Made by a program: the position numbers and the translations under genes
Shown: piece after piece, positions 1 through 11,215 of the stretch
Layout of the letters: each line of letters starts with the position of its first letter
How positions within the stretch are numbered: position 1 is the first letter of the stretch
Notes under the pieces: model-generated
What the model was told of the DNA's origin: nothing
What the model saw: only the letters and a program-made list of their open reading frames with translations
Databases searched by the model: none
NCBI GenBank assembly: GCA_951640195.1
Contig: OX621173.1
Location: 1,405,780-1,469,779, forward strand
Source of the DNA: Porpolomopsis calyptriformis
Taxonomy: Eukaryota; Basidiomycota; Agaricomycetes; Agaricales; Hygrophoraceae
Direction: 5' to 3'
DNA: 64,000 bases

Positions 1-2283
1 GTGCACAATGGTGGAGAGACCTGGTTCCGTAAGCACAATATCAGCAGCACCGCGAGCTGCGTCGGTAGCGCCCTCAACAGCGATACCAACGTTAGCGCGA
101 GAAAGGGCGGGAGCGTCATTGGCACCGTCACCAGTCATAGCACACAAGTGGCCAAGGCCTTGGAGACGCTTCACGATCTCATACTTGTGTTCTGGAAAAA
201 CTCCAGCAAATCCATCAGCATCCATGATCATCTCGTCGAGGGACGCATGTTTTCCTCCAGGCGGAGGACCATCCTTAAGTGCTTTGGCTGGGTACATGTG
301 ATCGCCGAGGCCAAGGCGACGGCCAGTTTCCTTTGCGATGGCGAGTTGGTCGCCGGTAACCATTTTGACTTTGACACCCAGACTCATTGCGTCGTTGATT
401 GTCTGCTGGGTATCAGCACGGGGAGGATCGAAGATAGCGAGAAGACCGATAAGTTCGAATCCGTTGCCTTCAGCCTCGTGGTCATGCCCGTCCAGCTCCT
501 CGTATGCAACAGCAAGCGATCGCAGACCACGCGTGGCAAATTCCTCGACGTCAGCCTCAAGTCTGCTTTCCAGCTCCTCTGTTTTATTGCGTGTACACAA
601 TTCGATGATCATCCCGGTCATGCCCTTGGTGACTCGTTTGAGCTTGCCAGAAGATTCTTCGCGGTAGGTGATCTCCGTGCGCTTGTCCACAGGATTAAAT
701 GGTTTGAACTCAAGGAGGGTGATTCCATCACGCGCACGAGAAGCATCACCAATGGCTTGGATGATGGAGGAGTCGATAGCATCCTGGTTTTCGGTACGCG
801 AGGCGTAAGCGGCGAGAAGAATAACATCCTCAGCAGTGAAGGGGCCGTAAATACGAATGGTTTCCTTATCGACGGTGAGTTTATTGGTAGTAAGGGTGCC
901 AGTCTTGTCAGAACACAAAATGGTGACCCCAGCCAACTCCTCGATGGCAGTGATGCGTGTGACAATAGCCTTGTGCTTGGCTAATTGCTGAGCACCGACA
1001 GCGAGCGTGACGGAAAGGACGGTGGGCATGGCAATAGGAATACCGCCGATTAAAAGGACCAAAATGTTGTTAAGACCGCGACGGTACTCGAAGTGGAATC
1101 TAGGATAGAGTATAAGAATTTCAAGAAGAACGAAAACGCCAATGACGACAAGGCAGAATGATCCAATTTGGGCAAGAATTTTCTGGAGATGACCAGTGGT
1201 ATCATCATCGTTTCCGACAAGGGATGCGGCGCGGCCGAAAAATGTATTACGACCAGTTGAAATGACAACGCCCTCAGCTTCACCCTGTTTACAAGTGGAA
1301 CCGCTGCAGATGGTCCTCTTGAATATTTAATAATAAGAGAAATGACAGGAAACACACGAGAAGCACTGATCGCCGGCCTTCTTGTTCTGAGGGAGCGATT
1401 CACCAGTGAGAGCGGCCTGATCGATGGAAACATTGATAGCATCGGTAAGACGACAATCGGCGGGGACAATATCACCAATTTTGAATGCGATCATGTCACC
1501 CGGGACGAGAACAGCAGAGTCGACCTCTGACCAAGCATTACCCCGCTTTACTTTGGCTTTGGGTGCAAGAGAGTCCATCAGGGCTTTGACAGCGTTTCCA
1601 GCATTGCGCTCTTCATAGAAACCAATGGTCGAGTTGACGAGCAGTAAAAGTACAATCCCAGTAAAATCTTCCCAGTCAGGGGGTGCACCACCTCCGTTTG
1701 AGAGTGCGATAGCGACAAGTGCCGCAGCTTCCATAACCCAAGACAGAGGGTTCCACATGAAACTCAGGAACTGAAATAAAGCTATAGAGGAGGCTGACAA
1801 AGGGACGAGTGGCATACCTGAAAAAAGGGATTTTGTTCCTCCGACTCGAGCTTGTTAGGCCCGAAGAGCTCAAGACGACGGGCGGCTTCTTCGGATTGGA
1901 GACCCCGGTCATCACATTGGAGAAGCTTGAAGACATCTTCGATAACGATGGTTTCCAAGTCAACTTTTTCTTTGTCATAGAGATCTTCCGCCTTCAACTC
2001 AATCTGTAGACCAAGTCAGAAACAACATAAGCAGAAGATCCACTCGATACGTGCTGTATCCATATCAACATTCGCGTCTAATAATGAGCGTTAGAATAGC
2101 GGCCAAAGCCGGGAAGGAGGGAGACTTACGGGTGGCCTTCTCCTCATCATGTGCGAAATCCTTGTACACCCTCTTTTTCTTTACTGGCTCGTCAGGAATG
2201 GGAGCCGGTGGAGAATCCACCGATTGTGGCCCAGGCTCCTTCTCGCCCTGGTGGCCGGGCTCTTTTTCAACGATTGCTGACAT
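1..2283 (-). CDS. PMA1: Plasma-membrane H+-ATPase (P-type), N-terminal part, cut by window edge
   Basis: This is the proton pump that uses ATP to export H+ across the plasma membrane and energises secondary transport. About 693 of roughly 1000 residues are present; the last membrane helices and the regulatory tail lie beyond base 1. Exons on the minus strand are 2283-2130, 2077-2055, 2003-1818, 1770-1358 and 1303-1. Visible motifs in order are a charged cytosolic N-terminus, a first membrane hairpin ([16 protein letters not shown]), the actuator loop TGES, the phosphorylation motif CSDKTGTLT with its catalytic Asp, KGMTG in the nucleotide domain, and the hinge motif TGDGANDAP. The second intron (2054-2004) appears to be GC-AG, because only that choice joins the conserved stretches ANVDMDT and [10 protein letters not shown] in frame. 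The start is the first ATG before a strong donor at 2129. The assignment is secure; the 23-nt second exon is inferred. Confidence 0.96.
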
Positions 2284-2861
2284 GCGGAAATGAAGAGGGG
2301 AGGTGAGGAAGTCCTAGCAGAAGTAAAAAAGTAAGGGAGGTGAGGAGGGTGATGGTGGCGGCCAGAAAGAAAGGCTAGGGATATCTATGTGGCCCTTTTA
2401 TGCACCATTTGTCGACTGATCACGCCTACACAAACAGGATCAAACAATTCCGCCACATATATCGGCAAAACATTGAATCTCGAATCCCTGATTGCCATTT
2501 GGGTCTCACGAGGCCGCTTAGCCGTTGAGCGTTGCACCGTTGCGCAGTCAGGATAGATGCCGTCACGATGAATGATAAGCGCCCCTCGAGACTTTTTTTA
2601 ACCATCGAAAGGCAAAAATCACTCGTTTAGTGTTAATGGCATAATTATCGTAGTAAGCGGACTGAATCACCCCCATGCGTGATTTTAGCTCGCCGCTGAA
2701 TCGGAACGGCGTCGCACATCCGACGCCCTTCGGTCTCCCATAATTTTTCGACAGATTCGACCGACAGATTCGACCGATGCCGGCGGTATCATTATCACAG
2801 CTCAGCTCGTGATGATCATGTGATGATGAATTCATGTTTGACCGTGTTTGCTGTGAATACC
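2284..2861. promoter_or_regulatory. Shared divergent promoter region, PMA1 / LSM6
   Basis: This 578-bp gap separates the PMA1 start (leftward) from the LSM6 start (rightward), so both upstream regions must lie here. A TATA-like stretch read on the minus strand (GCATAAAAGGG, near 2394-2404) lies about 115 bp upstream of the PMA1 ATG. No other element is assigned. Confidence 0.4.
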
Positions 2862-3279
2862 ATGATTGCAGAACCATCGCCCCCACCCCCATCCGATGAA
2901 CCGTCCCCACCCCCGCCTCCGCCTCCAGCCCAACATTCCGGCTCACCAACCCATTTCCTGAAAGCGGTTGTGGGGAAACGCGTAATCGTTAGGTTAACGT
3001 CCGGTGTCGACTATCGCGGTATGTATCAAGTTTTGCGCAAGATCTGTGGAACCAATTGTTGCCGAAACCAACAGGCGTCCTTTCGTGTCTTGACGGCTAC
3101 ATGAACATCGCTTTGGAGCAAACTGAGGAGCACGTCAACGGTGTGGTTACAAACCGCTACGGCGACACGTTTATCAGAGGGAACAATGGTCTTTCGCATT
3201 TTCCCCTTCGATATGGATACCAACTCTGACCATCTCATGCCCCGCAGTTTTATACATATCCGCCGCTGAACCTCTATGA
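2862..3279 (+). CDS. LSM6: U6 snRNA-associated Sm-like protein LSm6
   Basis: LSm6 is a subunit of the LSm1-7 ring (cytoplasmic mRNA decay) and the LSm2-8 ring (nuclear U6 snRNA binding). Exons are 2862-3018, 3075-3188 and 3248-3279, giving 100 residues. The Sm1 motif follows a Pro-rich N-terminal extension of about 30 residues (PPPPSDEPSPPPPPPP): GKRVIVRLTSGVDYRG, then LDGYMNIALEQ, and the Sm2 motif FIRGNNVLYIS. Both introns use GT-AG; the second has a CTGAC branch-like sequence. The ATG at 2862 was chosen because it leaves the shorter extension; an in-frame ATG at 2820 would add 14 residues. Typical LSm6 is about 80-90 residues, so the proline-rich leader is the only oddity. Confidence 0.93.
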
Positions 3280-3993
3280 ACCAAATCGCTAAATAAACGC
3301 GTGGTCTTTCCAATCCAGGCAAGCCGAAACTTATGGGTCTGGTAAACGAAGGTCTTGAATTGCACAAGGGAGGGAATGATGGGGAGGGGAAGGATTTATA
3401 GGGTTCCGACCTGAGAATCCTGAATGCAAAACTACATCTGAGCATGCATCGTAGTCGACCTTGTATTATCACCAATGTCATGCAGTCAAATTTGCAAAAT
3501 GGCATTCAAGAGCCAGCTTCTCTTGCTTAATGTTGGAGGTGGAAGGGAGACAGCTCTAGTTGGTGGAAGAGGAACTGGGCTCTGGCACGACAATGCCGGT
3601 TCCAGTTCCTCCTTCCCCAAAATATGGCTAGAGCTTCAGCATACAAAACCAATATTGAGCTTGTACCTCTAGCCGTGTCATACGTTTGAGTCTACCTGTA
3701 AGGTGGACCCAGGGGTGGGTGTTATGGGGAAGCATCTCGTCGATGGAACCAAATGAAAGTGTGATCGAATTAGGGTGAGATGAATGAAAAATTGTGGGGT
3801 TCACATGATCAGGCGCATTACTAGGACATAACCTATCAGGCAGTTAATAGACAATAATAGTTCAAGTGTGCTTGTATAGGCTTGCACGCAGTCCTGTAGA
3901 TTTCTTTCAGCGCAGGTCTCTAAATATGCTGAAACATAGCTGTTGTTCGTGCCGCTTCTCTTTCCAGGTTGTATGGTAGAGGCGATAGCGAGT
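3280..3993. other. Intergenic, no supported gene
   Basis: This stretch lies between the 3' ends of LSM6 and the ankyrin NLR. Short open frames exist on both strands, but none has recognisable conserved sequence. A possible extra 3' exon of the NLR on the minus strand (around 3800-3960) would need the last ankyrin unit to splice out at its final Asn codon; this is not supported enough to call. Confidence 0.5.
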
Positions 3994-6900
3994 TCATGCG
4001 ACAACGTTCCAGGCTGCGTGAAGAAGCGGCATTTGACCATTACCATCCATCAAGCGTAGTTGAATGTCATCCTGAGCAAGCAACAGCTTTACGATGGCAT
4101 CATGCCCATGCCAAACCGCATACAAAAGGGGAGTTCGTCCATCTGAGTCCTTTGAGTGCACTTGAACATCATCCCGAGCGAGTAGCAAGTGTACGATTGC
4201 ACCATGCCCTTTCTCGGCTGCATACGAAAGGGGTGTTCGACCATTGGTGTCCCTCGAGTCTGCTTTAACGTCATTCCGAGCAAGTAGCAGCTTTACGATG
4301 GCATCATGTCCAATCTCAGTGGCATACGAAAGGGGCGTTCGACCATCCCAGGGCTTCGAGTCTGCGTGAATGCCATCCCGAGTAAGAAGTAGCTTTACGA
4401 TGGTATCATGCTTATTCCAAACTGCATACAAAAGGGGTGTTCCACCATTAGAGTCCTTCGAGTCCACTTGAACTTCATCTTGCGCAAGCAACAGCTCTAC
4501 GATGACATCATGCCCATTCTCGGCTGCATACGAGAGGGGTGTTCGACCATTATTGTCCTTCAAGTCAGCTTGGACATCATCCCGAGCAAGCAGCAGCTGT
4601 ACGATGGCATCATGTCCATTGTGAGCTGCATAACAAAGGGACGTTCGACCATGGTCGTCTTTCGAGTCCGCTTGAACATCATCCCGAGCAAGCAGCAGCT
4701 TTACGATGGTATCATGCCCATTCTTAGCTGCATACAACAGGGGAGTTCGACCATCCAGGTCTCTCGAATCCACTTGAAGGTCATTGCGAGCAAGCAACAG
4801 CTCTACGATGGCATGATTCCCATTCTCAGCTGCATAGAAAAGGGGCGTTTGGCCATACGAGTCTTTCGAGTCCGCGTGAACATCGTCCCTAGCAAGCAGC
4901 AGCTTTACGACGGCATCACACCCATTCCAAGCGGCATATGAGAGGGTTGTTCGACCATACGAGTCCTTCAAGTCTGCTTGGACGTCATGCCGAGCAAGCA
5001 GCAGCTTTACGATGGCATCACACCCATCCCAAGCGGCATATGAGAGGGCTGTTCGACCATACGAGTCCTTCAAGTCTGCTTGGACATCATCACGAGCAAG
5101 CAGCGCATTTACGATGGTACCATGCCTGTTCCATGCTGCGTAAAAGAGGGGCGTTCGACCCTTCTTGTCCTTCGAGTCAGCTTGGACATCATCCCGAGCA
5201 AGCAGCAGCTTTACGATGCCATCATACCCATTCTGAGCTGCATAACAAAGCGACGTTCGACCATTATTGTCCTTCAAGTCAGCTTGGACATCACCCCGAA
5301 CAAGCAGCAGCTTTACGATGGCATCATGCCCATTGCGAGCTGCATAACAAAGGGATGTCCGACCATCATTATCCTTCAAGTCGGTTTGGACATCACCCCG
5401 CGCAAGCAGCAGCTTTACGATGGTATCATGCCCATTCCTAGCTGCGTACAAAAGGATTGTTCGACCAGACGAGTCCTTCGAGTTCGCGTGAACATCATCC
5501 CGAGCAAGCAGCAGCTTTACGATGGCCTCACACCCATTCCAAGCGGCATATGAGAGGGTTGTTCGACCATACGAGTCCTTCAAGTCTGCTTGAACGTCGT
5601 TCCGAGCAAGCAGCACCTTTACGATAGCATCATGCCTATTCCAAGCTGCATAAAAGAGGGGCGTTCGACCATTATTGTCCTTCGAGTCAGCTTGGACATC
5701 ATCCCGAGCAAGCAGCAGCTTTACGATGGTATCATGTCCATTCTGAGCTGCATATGAAAGGAGTGTTCGATTAGTGGTGTCCCTCGAGTCCACTTGAACG
5801 TCATCCCGAGTAAGGAGCAAGTGTACGATGGCATCATGCCCATTTTGAACTGCATACCAAAGGGGCGTTCGACCATGCCCATCTTTCGAATCTACTTCAA
5901 CGTCATCCCGGGCAAGCAGCAAGTTCATGATGGCACTATGGCCATTCCAAGCCGCATGTGAAAGGGGCGTTCGATTATTGAAGTCCTTCGAGTCTACTTG
6001 AACATCATCGCGAGCAAGGAGCAAGTGTACAATGGTATTGTGCCCATTGTGAACTGCATACCAAAAGGGCGTTCGACCATGTCCGTCTGTCGAGTCGGCT
6101 TGAACATCATCCCGATCAAGCAAAAGGGGTACGATGGCATCTTGCCCATTCTGAGCTGCATATGAAAGGGGCGTTCGACCATCGGAGTCCTTCGAGTCCG
6201 TTTGGACGTCTTTCCGAGCAAGCAACAGCTTTACGATGGCCTCGTGCCCATTCTCAGCCGCATAAAAAAGGGTTGTTCGACCGTACGAATCCTTTGAGTC
6301 CGCTTGAACGTCATCCCGATCAAGCAGCAGGTGTACGAGGGCATCATGCCCAGATTGAGCTGCATACGAAAGGGGCGTTCTGCCATTGAAGCCCTTCGAG
6401 TCCGCTTGGACGTCATTCCGAGCAAGCAGCAAGTTCACGATGGCACGATGCCCACCCCAAGCCGCGTATGAAAGGGGGGTCCGACCATTGGCGTCCTTCG
6501 AGTCCGCTTGAACGTCATCCCGAGTAAGCAGCAGTTTTACGGTGGCATCGTGCCTATTCCAAGCTGCATATGAAAGGGGCGTTCGACCATTCAGGTCCTT
6601 CGAATCCGTTTGAACATCATCGCGAGCAAGCAGCAGCTGTACGATGGCATTGTGTCCGTTCTTAGCCGCATAGAAAAGGGGTGTTTGACCATACGAGTCC
6701 TTCGAGTCCGCGTGAACATCATCCCGGGCAAGCAGTGGCTTTACGATGGCATCGTGTCCGTTCTCAGCGGCATACGAAACGGGCGTTCGACCATTATTGT
6801 TTTTCGAATCAGCTTGGACATCATCCCGATCAAGCAGCAGGTTCACAATGGCATCATGTCCATTTTTAGCTGCATATGAAAGGGGCGTTCGACCATTCGA

Positions 6901-8882
6901 GTCCTTCGAGTCTGCTTGAACGTCATCTCGAGCAAGCAGCAGCTTCACAACGGCATCATGCCTTCTCTCAGCTGCATATGAAAGTGGGGTTCGGCCATAG
7001 CTGTCGGCTTTGTCTGGATATGCCTCACCGTTAAGCTCGCCGCGGACAATGTCGCCCAAGCCCCAGTAAGCAGGAATATGGACTTCTGAAAAATTCCTCG
7101 CAAAATATTGACTGTAACCGAACCATGGATAGACAGGAACCAACATAACTTGACTAGCACATGCAACCTTAGCTGCATCCCCGAGGAAATCTATCGCCAA
7201 GTTTATGATACTCTTTTGGTGTCGACGTGCATGGTGGCCCCAGTTCCGTGCTGCATAATCAACAAGAGGGTTGTCTTTCAGAAGGGATCCGAACTCGACA
7301 TCGTCATGGCAGTAGCCACGTGCAAATACGTTGAGTGAAAGATACCTGAGACATGTTGCGGCAATTGAAGCCTCTGCGTTCGGAAATCGAGATTCCCGTC
7401 GACTTTCAAAATATTGTTGAGTTGTGTAGTCTGCTCAAAATTAAAATTAGACATATAATCACAACAATGGTTGTTTTACTCACGAGCAAGGCGCACAACA
7501 TTCTCTTGCTCATCAATCACAACCAGTCCCGCACACACAGAAATCAGCTTAGTCTTGAAGACGAGAGCTTGATCATTGATCTCGGTCGTCTTGGGTGAAA
7601 TAGCAAGAGCATGCCGAAGCTCTTTGACAGACAATGGTCGAGTCGCATATACGATCCATGACAGAACCCGCATCGCTAGGGCTTTTGTGTTCGTTTGCTG
7701 TTCAATTCGTGCCATAGCTTCATCATAAAATTTATCTATCTCGTCCGGAAGATTGCCCAGCGCACGAAGCACAGCCTCTTCGCTATCCTGGTCTAGAAGT
7801 GCGTTTATATGCAACCGCGCGAGTAAAAACCTTCCCAGAATGTCAAACGCGAAACATGATTAAGTGTATTGGAGATGCTCACATGCCCTTGGCACTTTCA
7901 ACAATTCGTTTTGTGGCGAAGTCTTGCAGATTAACTAGATCCGGGACATAAACAAGCTGGTTCTGGACGTATTTCGCTATGTCTTGGTCAGTGGCACGAA
8001 TATGGACCCGCTTTGCATCGTGAAAGTATTGTTCGATCGAAGGAAGGTTACGCGACGTCACCATCAGGTTGATGGATCCAGAGAAAGACCAAAGAGCCCT
8101 TAACAGATTTACGCGAGATCGATCGATGTCAGAACATTCATCCAGAGCATCCACGACAATGAATACTTTGGCGTATGAGTTGACTTCCAGATTGAATGCT
8201 TCGATAAGTTCATCAAGTGTGGGAGAAGTACTTTGGACTTTGTGACGATTATGAAATGATTTGACGTTGTCGGATATGGAAGGACGATCTTGGACGAACT
8301 GCTTTAGTAGACTTGCGATAATGTTTGTGACGGTTTGTGTGGTCTGTTCTTTGTAGTTGCAATATACGCATGCTATCCCAACATTGCTGTTTTTGAAGAG
8401 CGTTTGGAGATGATTTACCACCAGCGATCTAGAGAGAAGCCGCAATTAGTCTTTAATTAACAAGCGATGTAGACAATGCCATTACGCAAGGATCGTTTTT
8501 CCCACACCAGCTGGACGAAAAACAATTAATATATAGTCGGAGTCAAAGAGGTAGATAAATCTTACGATTTCCGGGACACCACAATGTTTGCGACGTTCCA
8601 TCACGCCAATCCAGGAATGTTGGGGATTCGAGCAGCCAGTTACCAGTCCCCTTTTCACGGATCTGTAGAAATTGGCTCTGCGATGCCTTAAAGTTGAGGG
8701 GAGATAGCCAGAGTGCGATGTTGCGGCGCTCTGAGTCATGTTATTCAATCTAGAAGCTTGTGGATTGAACCTGATAACTTACCATCACCGGAATCGAAGT
8801 TTAAATTATTGACAATCTGATCCCGGGCAACGATGTTGACTCCTTGGCTGTTGTCAAAGCTGATAGTTTGTGCGCTAATCAT
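3994..8882 (-). CDS. NACHT-ankyrin NLR (STAND NTPase) with about 29 ankyrin units
   Basis: This is a fungal NOD-like receptor of the STAND class; such proteins act in non-self recognition or programmed cell death, but the ligand here is unknown. Exons are 8882-8783, 8730-8566, 8510-8486, 8428-7883, 7830-7484 and 7430-3994, giving 1539 residues. Order: a short N-terminus with the usual V-A-R-D-Q type motif; the linker WLSPLNFKASQS; a NACHT domain with Walker A GNPGVGKTIL (residues about 87-96, split across two introns) and Walker B VFIVVDALDECSD; a winged-helix region (RPLSVKELRHALAI); the conserved LARHYTTQQYFES; and ankyrin repeats from about residue 537 to the end. No effector domain precedes NACHT. 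An in-frame ATG at 8906 is an alternative start. Family and domain calls are secure; function is inferred. Confidence 0.9.
3997..7005 (-). repeat. Tandem ankyrin array: 29 full 34-residue units plus one half unit
   Basis: Every unit is exactly 34 residues (102 nt) with no indels, following a pattern like D-S-x-G-R-T-P-L-S-Y-A-A-x-N-G-H-D-A-I-V-K-L-L-L-A-R-x-x-V-Q-A-D-x-K (x varies). Differences cluster at repeat positions 2-3, 13-16, 17-22 and 28-33, while the helix core is nearly constant. Unit 1 starts at 7005 and unit 29 ends at 4048; the last half unit runs into the stop codon. The near identity at DNA level points to recent amplification or gene conversion. Confidence 0.95.
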
Positions 8883-8906
8883 CGAATGTGTCTGAATGGC
8901 CAACAT

Positions 8907-9568
8907 TCAGACACACGTGATAAACCTCATCAATTCATCCAAAGCGCACCGACTAATGCCAATGTTCATCTCTAGGCGAAGACGAACGGCAATACATCCA
9001 CGAGTGTTAAGTTATGCACGGAGATAACTTACCAAACTTGAGATTGTGGAGGACGAAGTCCGGCCAGACTGGGAATGAGTGTGAAGGATTCCATCCCTCG
9101 TCAATCGACAAAGGATTTCCTCTCGCCTTCATTCCCTCAACGAGCTTCAGTACCTGGCCATAGATAAACGACTTGCCCACCCATCACAGATATCGTCCCA
9201 AAGATCAATCTTCCCTCCAACTAGGACAGGGTGACCATGATATTTTGCATGCCTGGTAAGTTGCAATTCCACATGATCCAATCTACAGTGCTGCTGTTCT
9301 TACCATTCGGTATGACAAGGCTACATTATTAAATATCGCAACTTCTCTTTCATAATTCATTCTTCCTCGGACGGCTTTGATATCTCAAGAGGCTATTTGT
9401 TGGTAATTGGTGGTCCTTGTTGATGCCGTTAACCGGACCACGGGTTAACTATTACTTTATGAATGACCCTACTAGAACGGACTAGAGCAAGTATGCTTTC
9501 TTCCTGTCTCCGCATTATCCCCCACATAAGTAAGGATAATGGATTCAGCCTCTATATATCCGCTAATC
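8907..9568 (-). other. Gap between NLR and alcohol dehydrogenase holding a possible broken gene
   Basis: On the minus strand at about 9276-9030 two stretches look coding: one containing HAKYHGHPVLVGGKIDLWDD and, one frame over, one containing GNPLSIDEGWNPSHSFPVW, followed by a strong donor (GTAAGTTATC) near 9030 and an acceptor near 8970. The two frames cannot be joined by an obvious intron, so a frameshift or decayed gene is likely. I do not recognise the family. It could be a relic of an N-terminal domain of the neighbouring NLR or an unrelated remnant. Confidence 0.35.
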
Positions 9569-11065
9569 ATGTCACCCAGTATACCAACAACACAGAAAGC
9601 AGCCATCGTTGCTTCAGTTGGCTCTCAAATCGAGATCAAGAATGATTACCCTGTGAGGACCCAAGCCGAGCTCGCACCTGGGGAATGCTTGGTCAAGCTC
9701 AGTTGCACTGGCGTCTGTCATACTGATATGCATGCCGCCGTGGGAGACTGGCCCATAAGTGCTAAAACACCACTCATCGGCGGTCATGAAGGTGTGGGGG
9801 AAGTTGTTGCGATCGGATCCAACACCATTCACAGTCCTGTCAAAATTGGCGATCGAGTGGGGATAAAATGGCTTGCGTATACCTGTCTGAATTGTGAACA
9901 GTGTCGGAAAGGATTTGAGCAAAGTGGGCCTTGAATCCCGAAAACCCACTTCTACTTGCTTAACGATCGTCGTTTTCAGATTGTCCACATGCGAAATTGA
10001 GTGGTTTCACTATTGATGGAACATTTTCTCAATATGTGGCAAGTAATCCCTCATCAAGGTTCTTCTATGCGTTCATCTCTACCCAGGTCTCGTACGTTCA
10101 CCATGTCACTCCAATTCCAGAGGGATTGGACAGTAGGGAGGCTGCACCCATTTTATGCGCGGTGAGTTCTTTGTTTTCGATTTCCAAATATACATCACTA
10201 AACTATTGCAAGGGTGTCACCGTATACCGCGCCATCAAATACAGCCAGACGAATCCCGGCGACTGGATTGTGCTTCCAGGCGCTGGCGGGGGTCTTGGTC
10301 ATCTAGGTACTTGTTCAGCTTTACTTGAAGACCCCTTCTTATTCTTTCTTCCAGCAATCCAATACGCTAGGGTTATGGGTCTCCGTGTCATCGCAATCGG
10401 TAGGCGCACAGAACCCGCCGTTTGAACGCATCCTTTCTTAGTCTCTCTCGCCCAGACTCTGGTTCCGAGAAGAAAGAGCTCTGCCTTTCCCTGGGAGCCG
10501 AGAAGTGGATTGACTTTGTGGAAACCAAGGACCTCGTGAAAGACGTGAGAGACGCGACTGATGGTCTTGGTGCTCATGCCGCCGTCGTCACCGCTTCCTC
10601 CGTGAGTCTCAATCACACACGCCTCGCATCACCGTAGCCCACATGACCTCAATGTGAAGAGTGCGGGCTATTCTCAAGCCATCGAATATCTCCGGGATGG
10701 TGGTAAATTGATGGCCGTGGGTCTTCCAGGCGGAGCTACCCTGAATGCGTCCATCTTTTGGACGGTCTTCAAGGTAAAGCTCATGCTTTTCTACTTAGCG
10801 TTTTACCTACTATCACCGTCACACAGAGTATTAGCATTCTTGGTTCTTACATCGGGAACCGCCAGGATTCCATCGAAGCGATCAACCTTGCTGCTTGTGG
10901 ACAAGTCAAGTGCCGTTACGTTCTCAAAGGCTTATCCGATCTCAAGGAGTACGCCCACCCCACATTTCCCTGCTCCAGTAGTGTTAACCGAATATTTCCA
11001 GTGTGTATGAAGGAATGGCTAAAGGAACTGTTGTTGGGCGCGTTGTCCTCGACATGTCTAAATAG
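9569..11065 (+). CDS. Zinc-dependent alcohol dehydrogenase (medium-chain, fungal ADH1 type)
   Basis: A cytosolic NAD-dependent enzyme interconverting primary alcohols such as ethanol and aldehydes. Nine exons (9569-9923, 9980-10038, 10087-10161, 10213-10306, 10355-10399, 10456-10601, 10660-10773, 10827-10948, 11002-11065) give 357 residues, the usual length. Catalytic zinc ligands are in GVCHTD and GGHEGVGEV; structural zinc cysteines are in CLNCEQCRKGFEQNC, whose last Cys is restored only after intron 1 is removed. The Rossmann motif is LPGAGGGLGHLAIQYA. The second intron (10039-10086) appears to be GC-AG with donor GCAAGT; it is 48 nt with no stop, so retention would insert 16 residues. A start at 9539 would add ten residues. 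The gene ends tail-to-tail with the SWIRM gene. Family secure; physiological substrate not readable. Confidence 0.95.
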
Positions 11066-11215
11066 CTTAGCCCTTGTATGATCTTGTTTTATCGACGAAA
11101 TATAGAGCCTTTACGATTCTTGATTTCTTATTATATGTCTGATAAAAGTGGATAAAATACCCCAGCTCGGTAAGCCACGCTCTACATACAGAAGTGAGTT
11201 ATTACATCTTCGCGT

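Noticed and set aside
1..984. Long plus-strand open frame (327 codons)
   Set aside because: It is antisense to the PMA1 exon, which has conserved P-type ATPase motifs; the plus frame encodes nothing recognisable.
2004..2054. PMA1 intron 2 as a GT-donor intron ending in AC
   Set aside because: This needs a GTATCG donor and an AC end without a U12-type branch site. The GC-AG reading keeps both conserved flanks in frame.
4408..5553. Plus-strand frames of 177, 167 and 157 codons with a regular repeat
   Set aside because: Mirror images of the ankyrin array; their periodicity comes from the 102-nt repeat on the other strand.
3997..7005. Regularly spaced repeat, considered as a CRISPR-like array
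   Set aside because: The units are contiguous ankyrin codons without spacers, and the organism is a fungus.
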